Positions 16,658-24,952 are shown, counted from the stretch's first letter. The stretch is DNA of 59,283 bases from JAHEJX01 sp041605955 (GCA_041605955.1 JBFIXI010000017.1:1-59283); one strand, 5' to 3'. Notes: generated from the sequence alone by a model not told the origin. Translations and numbers: made by a program.

Positions 16658-17458
16658 ATGAACGAAGCGAGAATCGTCACCAAGAAGGCCCCTGAGGACT
16701 TCGAGAAGATGGCCGTGGCCGGAGCTTGTGTGGCTGCGATCCATGCAGCTACTCGGGAGGCGGCTGTTCCGGGCACGTCGATGCGCGAGCTCGATGCCAT
16801 CTCCGCCGAGGTGCTGCGGCAGTGGAACTGCCGCTCTTCGTTCCTGGGTTATCACGGCTTCCCGGCGACGATCTGTGCATCGCCTAATCAGGTGATAGTC
16901 CACGGGATCCCCGACGGCTACAAGCTGCGGGAAGGTGACATCATCTCGATCGATGCCGGCGCGATCTACGAGGGCTGGCATGGCGACGCCGCCTACACGG
17001 TCGCAGTGGGTGAAGTGCCCGACGAAGTGGCCAAGCTGCTCGAAGTCACGGAGCGGGCGCTGTGGAACGGAATCGTGCAGGCCCGCCACGGCAAACGATT
17101 GGGCGATGTGGGGCACGCCATCGAATCAACGGCCAAGCCGCACGGCTATGGAGTGGTCCGCGACTACATCGGTCACGGCATCGGCCGCCAGATGCACGAG
17201 GCGCCCAACGTTCCCAACTACGGCACCCCCGGCAAGGGCTTCAAGCTCAAGACCGGGATGGCCATTGCCATCGAGCCGATGTTCAACTTGGGAACCGACC
17301 AGTCGAACGTGCTCGACGACGGGTGGACGGTCGTGACCCAGGACGGGAAGCTCTCGGCCCACTTCGAGCACACCGTCGCCATCACCCCCGACGGCCCCAA
17401 GGTGCTGACACTGCCGGAGCCGAAGCTGGTGGGGGAGCTCGACCCAGTAGGAGCCTGA
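16658..17458 (+). CDS. map: Methionine aminopeptidase type I
   Basis: This protein of 266 residues removes the initiator methionine. Its metal ligands are visible: Asp in SIDAGAIYEGWHGDAAYT (two), His in YIGHGIGRQMHEAPNVPNY, Glu in IAIEPMFNLG and Glu in AHFEHTVAIT. It follows adk by 25 bases. In many bacteria infA would come next, but here two minus-strand genes follow. Confidence 0.95.
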   Translation: MNEARIVTKKAPEDFEKMAVAGACVAAIHAATREAAVPGTSMRELDAISAEVLRQWNCRSSFLGYHGFPATICASPNQVIVHGIPDGYKLREGDIISIDAGAIYEGWHGDAAYTVAVGEVPDEVAKLLEVTERALWNGIVQARHGKRLGDVGHAIESTAKPHGYGVVRDYIGHGIGRQMHEAPNVPNYGTPGKGFKLKTGMAIAIEPMFNLGTDQSNVLDDGWTVVTQDGKLSAHFEHTVAITPDGPKVLTLPEPKLVGELDPVGA

Positions 17459-17518
17459 GCGCGGATTGCGATTGCGGCGGCGCCTGCAGCGAGCAGCAGT
17501 CGTTCGCGCATGCTCTCT

Positions 17519-18076
17519 TCACTCCTTTGGTGGAGTATCCCAGTCCTGGACATCCTTGCCCGCTTCACGTGACAGGATGTCGAGTGCTGCGGCCGCGCCG
17601 GCCCCGGCGGTGATGATGGCCTGGCTGCGCGCCGGGCGAACGCTGCGCCCGACCACGTAGACGCGAGCGACAGAGGACTGCCCGTGACGGTCGACCACTA
17701 TGGCGCCGTCATCGTCCACGGCGACGCCCAGTGCCAGGGTGAGCCGAGGATTGCGACCTTCGTTCATGATGAGGTAGTCGGCAGCGGCGGTGGCGCCTCC
17801 CTCGAGAGTGACCACGTAGCGACCGTCGGCGGCGGCGGCAATGGCTACCACCGCGGAGTCGGCGATGGTCGCCCCGTGCGCGAGCACTTGCAGTCGAGCG
17901 ATTGCCTGAAACTCGGTTCCGGGGATGTCGGGTACACCCAGATAGTTGTGGAGATAGGCGTGGTTCATCGCGGTTTCGTTCTGCCCGAAGACCTGGACGT
18001 CGTGGTCGTTCTTGGCGAGGAACAGTGCCGCACTGAGCCCACCCGGTCCGTCGCCGACGATGATGGTGTTGGCCAT
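17519..18076 (-). CDS. Half-size thioredoxin-reductase-like FAD protein
   Basis: The protein has 185 residues. It starts with a dinucleotide-binding motif (MANTIIVGDGPGGLSAALFLAKN) and ends with a thioredoxin-reductase-like second FAD motif (VYVVGRSVRPARSQAIITAGAGAAAALDI), but the usual GD of that motif is GR. The NADPH domain and the CxxC redox pair are missing, so it is not a normal thioredoxin reductase. It may be a flavin-dependent oxidoreductase using another partner. GAAGGAG lies eight bases before the ATG, and a TAGGTT -10-like box lies about 35 bases upstream. It is inserted between map and rpmJ on the opposite strand. Confidence 0.7.
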   Translation of the reverse strand: MANTIIVGDGPGGLSAALFLAKNDHDVQVFGQNETAMNHAYLHNYLGVPDIPGTEFQAIARLQVLAHGATIADSAVVAIAAAADGRYVVTLEGGATAAADYLIMNEGRNPRLTLALGVAVDDDGAIVVDRHGQSSVARVYVVGRSVRPARSQAIITAGAGAAAALDILSREAGKDVQDWDTPPKE

Positions 18077-18109
18077 GGCCGCTCCTTCACGAGTCGGGGG
18101 ACGCCCAAC

Positions 18110-18895
18110 CTAGCGGGCGGGATCGTCTGGCTCGACGGGTGCTTCTCGGTACCAGTATTGATACGCCGGGCTGAATCCGGCGCTCCGATACAGGCGCTGC
18201 GCGGCGACATTGTCCTGGGTGACCTGCAGCACGGCGCGCTGGGCTCCGTGATCCTGCCCGATTGCCAACAAGGTCTGGAGTATGCGCCAGGCGTGGCCCC
18301 GCCGCCTATGTGGCTCCAGGGTGTTCATGTTGTAGATGGTCAGCCACCCGTCGAGCACGATGCCGAGACCTATGGCGACGATCTTGTCGTCGACGGATAT
18401 CGAGGCGAACCAGCCGGCACCAGCGCTTCCGGTCAGTTGGGAGCGCAGCTGCGGCAGGTAATGGCCTTGCTCCCCATGGACGGGGATGGCGCGCAGCCAC
18501 TCCCGCGAAGGCGCCGTCTCGATCTGAGCTCGTGCGACCGGCGCCAGTGGCGCCAACGGTGCGGTCATCACATCGGTCGGTGAGGTCCGGCTATAGCCGG
18601 TCGCGTCGAGCGCCGAATCGAGGCCGCTCTCGACCAGGTCTGTGAGCCGAAATGTGGGGCGGACGTCCCGCTCGTGGAGCCAAGCCTCGCAATAGGCGAT
18701 CTTGGCATCGAGCTCGATCGTCGATGTCGCCATTGGGTTGACCGAGTTGCCGCGTCGCGATCCGCCATTGGACCAGCGCAACACCCATCCGTCGTAGCGT
18801 TCTTGCTCGATGGCGGGGAGCGTCCGAAACGACAGCTCCTCGAGCGCCCAAATCTCGCTCCGCATCAGGCGGAGCATAAGGCGGAGCCGGCGCAT
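18110..18895 (-). CDS. GNAT-family N-acetyltransferase
   Basis: The protein of 261 residues has a C-terminal GNAT core: MNTLEPHRRRGHAWRILQTLL carries the acetyl-CoA loop, and QVTQDNVAAQRLYRSAGFSPAYQYWYR is the closing motif. The N-terminal half contains GWVLRWSNGGSRRGNSVNP, typical of a two-domain actinobacterial GNAT type. The substrate is unknown. In-frame ATGs at 18874 and 18865 are possible starts; 18865 (MRSEIWALEEL) would give the most usual N-terminus. It lies upstream of the flavoprotein, 33 bases apart, probably in one transcript. Confidence 0.75.
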   Translation of the reverse strand: MRRLRLMLRLMRSEIWALEELSFRTLPAIEQERYDGWVLRWSNGGSRRGNSVNPMATSTIELDAKIAYCEAWLHERDVRPTFRLTDLVESGLDSALDATGYSRTSPTDVMTAPLAPLAPVARAQIETAPSREWLRAIPVHGEQGHYLPQLRSQLTGSAGAGWFASISVDDKIVAIGLGIVLDGWLTIYNMNTLEPHRRRGHAWRILQTLLAIGQDHGAQRAVLQVTQDNVAAQRLYRSAGFSPAYQYWYREAPVEPDDPAR

Positions 18896-18948
18896 CTGAG
18901 GGCCTCGGCCGGCACCCGGCGGCGGCTAAGGGCTCCGGCTCCCCAGAT

Positions 18949-18978
18949 TTGGCCTTTGGTGGAGGTTCCGCTTACAAT
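18949..18978 (+). promoter_or_regulatory. Promoter of the rpmJ-rpsM alpha operon
   Basis: TTGGCC (18949-18954) and TACAAT (18973-18978) are 18 bases apart, close to the TTGGCG/TACAAT promoter seen before rplM. It lies 180 bases before rpmJ, leaving a long leader (about 18985-19158) in which no ORF resembling infA is found. Confidence 0.55.
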
Positions 18979-19158
18979 TCCGTCGGCTCTGATGGAGCTG
19001 CTGTCTCCTGCGCGCTCAGGCATTCGCTCGGCTCAACGCCGTGTCGACGCCCCGTTCAGGGACGACGAGATCATCAGGCGGCCGTGACTCGAACGGCGGC
19101 CATACTGCGGCGCTAGCCCCCGGGCGACCGCGCCGGGTAACCCAAACAGGACGAACTC

Positions 19159-19272
19159 ATGAAGGTCTCAGCCTCGGCCAAGAAGATGTGCGACAGGTGC
19201 CGGATCATCCGGCGTCATGGTCGCGTATGGGTGATCTGCTCGAATCCGCGGCACAAGCAACGACAGGGGTAA
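19159..19272 (+). CDS. rpmJ: 50S ribosomal protein L36 (bL36), zinc-binding form
   Basis: This protein of 37 residues reads MKVSASAKKMCDRC through VWVICSNPRHKQRQG, the exact family pattern. Cys11, Cys14, Cys27 and His32 form the zinc site. It is short enough to be missed by length-filtered gene finding. rpsM follows after seven bases. Confidence 0.95.
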   Translation: MKVSASAKKMCDRCRIIRRHGRVWVICSNPRHKQRQG

Positions 19273-19279
19273 CTCGCCA

Positions 19280-19657
19280 ATGGCACGCATCGCCGGAACC
19301 GACCTCCCACGCGACAAGCGCGTGGAGGTTGGATTGACCTACATCTTCGGGGTCGGAAGTACCACCTCGATGCAACTGCTCGCCGAGCTGGGCATCGACC
19401 CCGACACTAGAGTCCGCGATCTCACGGACTCGGAAGTGGTCAAGATCCGTCAATTCATCGACGGCAACCTCACGGTCGAGGGTGACCTGCGGCGCGACAT
19501 CGCCCAGAACATCAAACGCAAGATCGAGATCGGGTCCTACCAAGGCCTGCGTCACCGCCGGGGCCTACCGGTTCGCGGCCAGCGCACCCACACCAACGCC
19601 CGCACCCGGAAGGGGCGGCGTATGCCCGTGGCCGGTAAGAAGAAGGTAACCAAGTAG
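19280..19657 (+). CDS. rpsM: 30S ribosomal protein S13 (uS13)
   Basis: This protein of 125 residues starts MARIAGTDLPRDKRVEVGLTYIFG and contains GSYQGLRHRRGLPVRGQRTHTNARTRKG before a basic tail. It contacts P-site tRNA and forms bridges to the 50S subunit. Its TAG shares a base with the rpsK GTG. Confidence 0.97.
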   Translation: MARIAGTDLPRDKRVEVGLTYIFGVGSTTSMQLLAELGIDPDTRVRDLTDSEVVKIRQFIDGNLTVEGDLRRDIAQNIKRKIEIGSYQGLRHRRGLPVRGQRTHTNARTRKGRRMPVAGKKKVTK

Positions 19658-20244
19658 TGGTAGACGAACAAGGCAACGCTCCCGCTCCAGAAGCGTCCAC
19701 CGAGGCGCCGGCGGCGCCTGCGGTCGAGACCCCGGCACCGCCGGCGGATACTCCACCGGCCGCGCCTGCCGCCGCGCCGGCCGCGGAGACCCCGGCACCA
19801 CCGGCGGACACTCCACCGGCCGCGCCTGCCGCCGCGCCGGCCGCGGAGCCCCTGGCGGCCGAAGCTCCTGCCGGTCGGCGCCGCCGCAGTAAGCGCAACC
19901 TGCCGCATGGTCAGGCCCACATAAAAGCGAGCTTCAACAACACGATCATCACGATCACCGACCAGGCAGGAGCCGTGGTCACATGGAGCTCAGGTGGGAG
20001 TGTCGGCTTCAAGGGATCGCGCAAGTCGACCCCGTATGCTGCCCAGGTGGCAGCCGAGCAGGCTGCTCGCAAGGCTGGCGAGATGGGGGTGCGCAAGCTG
20101 GACGTCATCGTGAGCGGGTCGGGCTCGGGGCGCGACACGGCCATCCGCACGCTCCAGAACATGGGCATCGAAGTGACCGGGGTGCGCGACGTGACGCCCA
20201 TACCGCACAATGGTTGCCGTCCCAAGAAGCGGAAGCGGGGTTAG
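19657..20244 (+). CDS. rpsK: 30S ribosomal protein S11 (uS11) with Pro/Ala-rich N-terminal extension
   Basis: The core from about residue 73 is ordinary uS11: GQAHIKASFNNTIITITD, GSRKSTPYAAQVAAEQAARKA, GPGSGR-like GSGSGRDTAIR, and DVTPIPHNGCRPKKRKRG. The preceding ~72 residues are low-complexity Pro/Ala/Glu/Thr, including two tandem 20-residue repeats at residues 24-43 and 44-63. Total length is 195 residues, against the usual ~130. The GTG at 19657 shares a base with the rpsM stop, and no convincing internal start replaces it. uS11 lies on the 30S platform near the mRNA exit. Confidence 0.93.
   Translation: MVDEQGNAPAPEASTEAPAAPAVETPAPPADTPPAAPAAAPAAETPAPPADTPPAAPAAAPAAEPLAAEAPAGRRRRSKRNLPHGQAHIKASFNNTIITITDQAGAVVTWSSGGSVGFKGSRKSTPYAAQVAAEQAARKAGEMGVRKLDVIVSGSGSGRDTAIRTLQNMGIEVTGVRDVTPIPHNGCRPKKRKRG
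19726..19845 (+). repeat. Tandem 60-bp repeat in rpsK
   Basis: Two adjacent 60-bp units (19726-19785 and 19786-19845) differ at only two positions and encode the same 20 residues (ETPAPPADTPPAAPAAAPAA). Such near-identity points to recent duplication, so copy number may vary between strains. Confidence 0.85.
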
Positions 20245-20250
20245 CTGGCC

Positions 20251-20856
20251 ATGGCGCGTTATACCGGACCTCGGACCCGTCGCAGCCGCCGCGTCAGGCA
20301 GCTGCTCGACGAGAACAAGGCAAAGTACTTCGACAGAAGGCCCTATCCGCCCGGCGAGCACGGCCGCGGCCGAATCCGCGAGTCGCAGTACCAAGTTCAG
20401 CTGCTGGAGAAGCAGAAGCTTCGCTTCACCTACGGCATCCTCGAACGCCAGTTCCGCCGCTATTACAAGCAAGCGGTACGGCAGCGGGGCATCACCGGCG
20501 ACAACCTCATGCGGCTGCTGGAGACTCGTCTCGACAACGTGGTGTTTCGGGCCGGCCTGGCCGCCACCCGGCCGCAGGCTCGGCAGCTCGTCAACCACGG
20601 TCATTTCCGGGTCAACGGGGCCAAGGTGGACATTCCCTCCTACCAGGTGGAGCAAGGGGATGTGATCACGCTCAAGGAACGGAGCAAGGACGTTTTTCCG
20701 GTGCAGCATACGGTCGACACGCTCGATCGGGTGCCGCCCGAATGGCTGGACGTCGACACGATGGAGCGCAAGGTGACCATTGCCACACTCCCCTCGCGCC
20801 AACAGATCGACACCGACGTTCAGGAACAGCTCGTCGTCGAGTTGTATTCGAAGTAG
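20251..20856 (+). CDS. rpsD: 30S ribosomal protein S4 (uS4), zinc-free form
   Basis: This protein of 201 residues has MARYTGPRTRRSRR, KQKLRFTYGILERQFRRYYKQA and the S4 RNA-binding domain LETRLDNVVFRAGLAATRPQARQLVNHGHFRVNG. No N-terminal zinc cysteines are present. S4 nucleates 30S assembly and in E. coli represses the alpha operon. Confidence 0.97.
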   Translation: MARYTGPRTRRSRRVRQLLDENKAKYFDRRPYPPGEHGRGRIRESQYQVQLLEKQKLRFTYGILERQFRRYYKQAVRQRGITGDNLMRLLETRLDNVVFRAGLAATRPQARQLVNHGHFRVNGAKVDIPSYQVEQGDVITLKERSKDVFPVQHTVDTLDRVPPEWLDVDTMERKVTIATLPSRQQIDTDVQEQLVVELYSK

Positions 20857-20895
20857 CTATCAGTAACTGAATCCCGCCCAGTAGAGGAGCGTCAG

Positions 20896-21849
20896 GTGCT
20901 CATCGTTCAGCGCCCAACCATTGAAGAAGAGCCGATTAGCGAGAATCGCTCCCGGTTCATCGTCGAGCCGCTCGAGCCCGGATTTGGCTATACGCTCGGC
21001 AACACGCTCCGACGGACGCTGCTGTCCCGTATTCCGGGCGCCGCCATCACGTCGGTGCGCATCGACGGTGTGCAGCACGAGTTCACCACGATGGACGGTG
21101 TCGTCGAGGACGTCGTCGATTTCATCCTCAATCTCAAGCAGGTCGTACTGCGTATGGAGGCCGACGACGCGCAGACCCTGTACCTGTCGGCCAAAGGCAA
21201 GCAAGACCTGACGGCGGCAGATCTCAAGGTGCCTGCCGGCGTCGAGATCGTGGATCCCAGCGTGCACCTCGCCACCCTTGCAGCGTCGGGGAAGATCGAA
21301 GCGGAGATGACCGTCGATCGTGGTGTCGGCTATCGCAGCGCGGATCGCAACAAGAAGAGCGACGCGATCGGGGTGATTCCCATCGACGCCATCTTCTCGC
21401 CGCTGCGCAACGTGGCCTATCGGGTGGAGAGCACCCAGGTTGGGCAGATGACCAACTTCGACAAGCTGGTGCTCGATGTCGAGACGGACGGCTCGGTCAG
21501 CCCCAGCGAGGCGATGTCCTCCGCCGGCAAGACGCTGCGTGAGCTGCTCGGCCTCTTCGCCGACATGGACGAAGGCGTCGGGCTCGAGCTGGGTGACGTG
21601 GTCGCCGCTGAATCGACATCACCCGATCTCGACCTGCCGATCGAAGCTCTCGATCTGTCCGAGCGGCCCCGTAACTGTCTACGCCGTGCCCAGGTGCACA
21701 CGGTGGGCGAGCTCGTCGAGAAGACCGAGGAGGAGCTGCTCAACATAACCAACTTCGGCCAGAAGAGCCTCGAGGAGGTGGCTGCCAAGCTGGACGAGCT
21801 GGGCCTCTCCCTCCGCTCATCGGTCGATGTGGAGGCGGGAGCCGTCTGA
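20896..21849 (+). CDS. rpoA: DNA-directed RNA polymerase alpha subunit
   Basis: This protein of 317 residues has an N-terminal dimerisation domain (FIVEPLEPGFGYTLGNTLRRTLLSRIPGAAITSVRI, GVIPIDAIFSPLRNVAYRVE) and a C-terminal domain with helix-hairpin-helix (LSERPRNCLRRAQVHTVGELVEKTEEELLNITNFGQKSLEEV) for UP-element and activator contacts. It starts at GTG 20896 with GAGGAG at 20884-20889. Its stop shares a base with the rplQ ATG. Confidence 0.97.
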   Translation: MLIVQRPTIEEEPISENRSRFIVEPLEPGFGYTLGNTLRRTLLSRIPGAAITSVRIDGVQHEFTTMDGVVEDVVDFILNLKQVVLRMEADDAQTLYLSAKGKQDLTAADLKVPAGVEIVDPSVHLATLAASGKIEAEMTVDRGVGYRSADRNKKSDAIGVIPIDAIFSPLRNVAYRVESTQVGQMTNFDKLVLDVETDGSVSPSEAMSSAGKTLRELLGLFADMDEGVGLELGDVVAAESTSPDLDLPIEALDLSERPRNCLRRAQVHTVGELVEKTEEELLNITNFGQKSLEEVAAKLDELGLSLRSSVDVEAGAV

Positions 21850-22199
21850 TGCCGACTCCGAAGAAGGGGCCGCGCCTCGGGGGCAGCCCGTCCCATCAGC
21901 GCAAGCTCCTGTCGAACTTGGCAGCCGCCCTGATCATCGAGGAGCGCATCACGACGACGACGGCGCGGGCCAAGCTGCTGCGGCCGTACGTCGAGAAGAT
22001 GATCACCAAAGCCCGCCGCGGCGACCTGCACGCTCGGCGCCTCGTGCTCCGCAAGATCCAGGACACCGACGTCGTGACGAAGCTGTTCGACGAGGTGGGC
22101 CCTCGCTACGAGGATCGACCCGGGGGATACACCCGCATAGTGAAGCTGGGCCCCCGCCGCGGTGACGGCGCGGAGATGTCGCTGATCGAGCTGGTCTGA
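21849..22199 (+). CDS. rplQ: 50S ribosomal protein L17 (bL17)
   Basis: This protein of 116 residues begins MPTPKKGPRLGGSPSHQRKLLSNLAAALI and has RITTTTARAKLLRPYVEKMIT and the C-terminal GGYTRIVKLGPRRGDGAEMSLIELV. It is the last gene of the alpha operon. The 67 bases to the Nudix gene contain no clear terminator. Confidence 0.97.
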   Translation: MPTPKKGPRLGGSPSHQRKLLSNLAAALIIEERITTTTARAKLLRPYVEKMITKARRGDLHARRLVLRKIQDTDVVTKLFDEVGPRYEDRPGGYTRIVKLGPRRGDGAEMSLIELV

Positions 22200-22266
22200 C
22201 CACGGCGACTGCGCCCGGCCGATATTCCAGGCGGCCCTACTCCGCGGCCGAGCTGCTCCGGCTGCA

Positions 22267-22830
22267 GTGAATGGCCGCCAACTCGATCCGCGGCGGGCTG
22301 CGCTGATGACGCAGCTGGAGCGGCTCTACCCCAGCGACGCGGCTGAGGCTGACGCCCGGGAGTCGATGATGGAGCTGTTGGCGAGCAGCGCCGACCCGTT
22401 CAGCCGTTACCGTTATGCACCTGGGCATTTCACCGCGGGCGCGATCGCCGTCGCCGACGGCCACATGTTGCTCATCTACCATCGCCGCCTCGAGATCTGG
22501 ATCGAGCCGGGCGGCCACATCGATCCCTCCGACTCGACCCCGCAGGAGGCTGCCGCCCGGGAGATGTTCGAAGAGACGGGGGTGGACGCCGAGCTTGCCG
22601 AACCCGGCTTGTTCGGCGTCGACCGCCACCCGATCCCGGCTGCTGCGGGTGAGCCGGATCATCACCACTTCAATCTGACGTACCTGTTCACCGGTGGGAA
22701 GCAGCCCCTCGAGATTGCCGACGAGATCAGGGACGCGCGCTGGGTACCTCTCGGGGAGGTAGCGACGCTCTCCCACGATCCCGCGGTGCTGCGGGCGGTG
22801 AGCAAGCTGGAGGGCCGCTACCGCTTGTAG
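22267..22830 (+). CDS. Nudix hydrolase
   Basis: The protein has 187 residues with a Nudix box around EPGGHIDPSDSTPQEAAAREMFEETGV. The catalytic REMFEETG is intact, while the segment before it carries Asp instead of Glu and one extra residue. It probably hydrolyses a nucleoside diphosphate linked to another group; the substrate is unassigned. It starts at GTG 22267, or possibly ATG 22306. Its end overlaps the convergent lipoprotein gene by 13 bases. Confidence 0.75.
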   Translation: MNGRQLDPRRAALMTQLERLYPSDAAEADARESMMELLASSADPFSRYRYAPGHFTAGAIAVADGHMLLIYHRRLEIWIEPGGHIDPSDSTPQEAAAREMFEETGVDAELAEPGLFGVDRHPIPAAAGEPDHHHFNLTYLFTGGKQPLEIADEIRDARWVPLGEVATLSHDPAVLRAVSKLEGRYRL

Positions 22831-23570
22831 ATGGTGACGTCGCCCGAGCCGGTGCGCATCACGATCGACGCCGCCGCACCGTCGACGTCTTCGACCTTGA
22901 TGTCGACGGTCCCGTCTTCCGCGTTGACCTCGATGTCGTAGCTGCCACCGGGCACCTGAGCCGTGACATTGCCGGCGCCCGAGGTCACACTCAAGCTGGT
23001 GAAGGGCTCAGTCAGCGTGACATCGAGATCGCCGGCGTCGGTGTGAAAGGAGGCCTCGGTGCTCACCAGCCGGGCGCCGAGCAAATCACCCCTGGTCAGG
23101 CTCACGGCGATGGGGCCGGTGATGCCATTGAGCAGCACGTTGCTGGCAGCCCCGGCGATCGTGACGCTCGAATTCATGTCGACCACCGTGATTCCCCCGG
23201 CAGCCGACGTGATGGTGACGTCGGCAGTACCGGCCACGGTGACGGTGAGATCGACTTGACAGTTGGCCCGATCCCCACAGCCGTCATCGATGACGAGCTC
23301 ATTGCCGACTAGCTCCGCCGTCGGTGTCGGTTCGTCGCCGGAAGCCGACACCTCCCGGAGCACGGTCGCTCCCGCATCTCTCGCCGCCACGCTCACGTTG
23401 CCCGTTCCGCTGGTGATGCGCACCGACGAAGGCGTTTCGGTGAACTCGACCTCACTGGTGGCGGGCGTGCCGCAGGCGACGATGCCGAAAGCCATGCCCA
23501 GTGCCCCGACCATGAGTGCGCCAGCGCGGCGCCAGCTCCACTTCGCGCTCCACTCGATGTTGGCTGCCAT
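22818..23570 (-). CDS. Lipoprotein with DUF4097-like beta-strand repeats
   Basis: The protein of 250 residues has an N-terminal hydrophobic stretch and a lipobox ending at Cys33 (FGIVAC, then G). A repetitive beta-helix-like domain follows (VRITSGTGNVSVAARD, LSVTSGAGNVTAQVPGGSYDIEVNAEDGTVDIKV, VMRTGSGDVTIYKR), typical of DUF4097-type putative adhesins. The function is unknown; surface location is inferred. TAGGCT lies eight bases before the ATG, so the transcript is probably leaderless. Confidence 0.7.
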   Translation of the reverse strand: MAANIEWSAKWSWRRAGALMVGALGMAFGIVACGTPATSEVEFTETPSSVRITSGTGNVSVAARDAGATVLREVSASGDEPTPTAELVGNELVIDDGCGDRANCQVDLTVTVAGTADVTITSAAGGITVVDMNSSVTIAGAASNVLLNGITGPIAVSLTRGDLLGARLVSTEASFHTDAGDLDVTLTEPFTSLSVTSGAGNVTAQVPGGSYDIEVNAEDGTVDIKVEDVDGAAASIVMRTGSGDVTIYKR

Positions 23571-23578
23571 CGGCGTGA

Positions 23579-23584
23579 AGCCTA
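23579..23584 (-). promoter_or_regulatory. -10 box TAGGCT for the DUF4097-like lipoprotein gene (leaderless)
   Basis: On the minus strand TAGGCT ends eight bases before the ATG at 23570, with no Shine-Dalgarno between. Confidence 0.4.
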
Positions 23585-23665
23585 GGCGAACGGTGATCGA
23601 TTCCCGCTGTGGCTATCCTCCCGGCGTCGTCCCGAGCCACGGAAGTCGAACAGTGAGTCCTAAAC

Positions 23666-24196
23666 ATGGGTGAAGCATTGAGACGGTTGCTGCAAGCCGT
23701 CCGCCTCGACCGCGAGGCGTTCGTCTGGATGAGCATCAACGACCGGGCAACCGGCGACGCCCTCATCTTCGTGGCCATCACCCGGGTACTCATCCTGCTC
23801 GGCTCCGGATGGCGGATACTCGGTCTCACCACCACGATCGGCGGCCTGGAGACCTTGGTGACCGGCATTCTGAACGCGCTGATCTTCTGGCTGGCCTATG
23901 CGGGCATCAGCTTTGCCGTCGCCAAATTCCTCCTCGGCGGCGAAGGCCACTATGCGGTGTTCCTGCGCATCACCGGTTTCGCCTACCCCACCTTGGTCCT
24001 GATCATCTTCACCCGCCAGCTCGGTTTCGCCCCGCTCGTGAACCTGATCCTGGGCAGCTTGTGGTTCCTTGCCGTCGTTGCCCGGGGCATCACCTACGAG
24101 GGTGATCTGCCGATCGAGCGGGCAGCCCTGGCAGCGGCCGGGGGCCTCATCGGCTGGATCATCATCGCATCGATCTTCGGCCGCGGCCTCATCTGA
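23666..24196 (+). CDS. YIP1-family-like integral membrane protein
   Basis: The protein of 176 residues has about five hydrophobic segments (for example DALIFVAITRVLILLG, LVTGILNALIFWLAYAGI, LVLIIFTRQLGF, AAGGLIGWIIIASIF). The N-terminus MGEALRRLLQAVRLDREAFVWM and the segment order resemble bacterial YIP1-domain proteins. The function is unknown. It ends four bases before truA, suggesting co-transcription. Confidence 0.6.
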   Translation: MGEALRRLLQAVRLDREAFVWMSINDRATGDALIFVAITRVLILLGSGWRILGLTTTIGGLETLVTGILNALIFWLAYAGISFAVAKFLLGGEGHYAVFLRITGFAYPTLVLIIFTRQLGFAPLVNLILGSLWFLAVVARGITYEGDLPIERAALAAAGGLIGWIIIASIFGRGLI

Positions 24197-24200
24197 GGCC

Positions 24201-24932
24201 GTGGGCACGTACCGCCTGGAGCTGGCGTATCTGGGCACCAACTTCCACGGCTATGCCAAGCAGACGAACGTGCGCACCGTACAGGGCGTGTTGGAGGAGG
24301 CGCTGGGGCGCGTCATCGGCCCGGTAGAGACTTTTGTGGCGGGACGTACCGACAAGGGCGTCCATGCCTCCGGGCAAGTCGTGAGCTTCGAGTCCGCCGC
24401 AGAGCTCGAGTGCCGCCGGCTGCAACGCTCATTGAACAAGCAACTGGGCCCCGAAGTGGCGGTGGGCGCGATTACCCCGATGCCCCCGGGCTTCCACGCC
24501 CGATTTTCGGCCAAGAGCCGGGCCTATCGCTACCGGATCTTGAACCGGGAGGCACCCGACCCGTTCATCGCACCGGTGAGCTGGCACTATCCGACGGAGC
24601 TGGATCTGGTGGCGATGCAAGCGGCGGGAGATGCTCTCATAGGCGAGCACGACTTTGCTGCTTTGTGCCGCGCCGCCGCCGGCCGGAGCACGGTGCGCGA
24701 CCTACGGGTGCTCGAATGGACGCAGCTTCCCAACGGTGTCAAGGAGCTGTATGTCGCAGCCAGCTCGTTCTGTCATCAAATGGTGCGCTCCATAGTGGCG
24801 CTGTGCGTCGATGTGGGCCGCGGCCGCCTGCAGTTGGAGGACGTGACCCAGATCTTGGCGGGCGGCGATCGCCGCGCCGGTGCCGGGGCGGCTCCAGCCC
24901 ACGGCTTGACCCTGGTCGGCGTGGAGTACTGA
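24201..24932 (+). CDS. truA: tRNA pseudouridine(38-40) synthase TruA
   Basis: This protein of 243 residues has catalytic Asp in AGRTDKGVHASGQVVSF near residue 53, the N-terminal YRLELAYLGTNFHGYAKQ, RFSAKSRAYRYRI and SFCHQMVRSIVAL. It isomerises uridines in the anticodon stem-loop. The start is the GTG at 24201, because the longer frame lies inside the YIP1-like gene. truA often follows rplQ, and here three other genes separate them. Confidence 0.93.
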   Translation: MGTYRLELAYLGTNFHGYAKQTNVRTVQGVLEEALGRVIGPVETFVAGRTDKGVHASGQVVSFESAAELECRRLQRSLNKQLGPEVAVGAITPMPPGFHARFSAKSRAYRYRILNREAPDPFIAPVSWHYPTELDLVAMQAAGDALIGEHDFAALCRAAAGRSTVRDLRVLEWTQLPNGVKELYVAASSFCHQMVRSIVALCVDVGRGRLQLEDVTQILAGGDRRAGAGAAPAHGLTLVGVEY

Positions 24933-24952
24933 GCCGCACGTGCCCGCCCGCT

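Noticed and set aside
17218..17511. Minus-strand ORF starting MRERLLLAAGAAAIAI near the end of map
   Set aside because: The start looks like a signal peptide and has a purine-rich site upstream, but the rest is antisense to the conserved map C-terminus and reads as a Ser/Pro-rich shadow.
18979..19158. infA in the rpmJ leader
   Set aside because: No frame gives the IF-1 OB-fold pattern; frames are short and interrupted.
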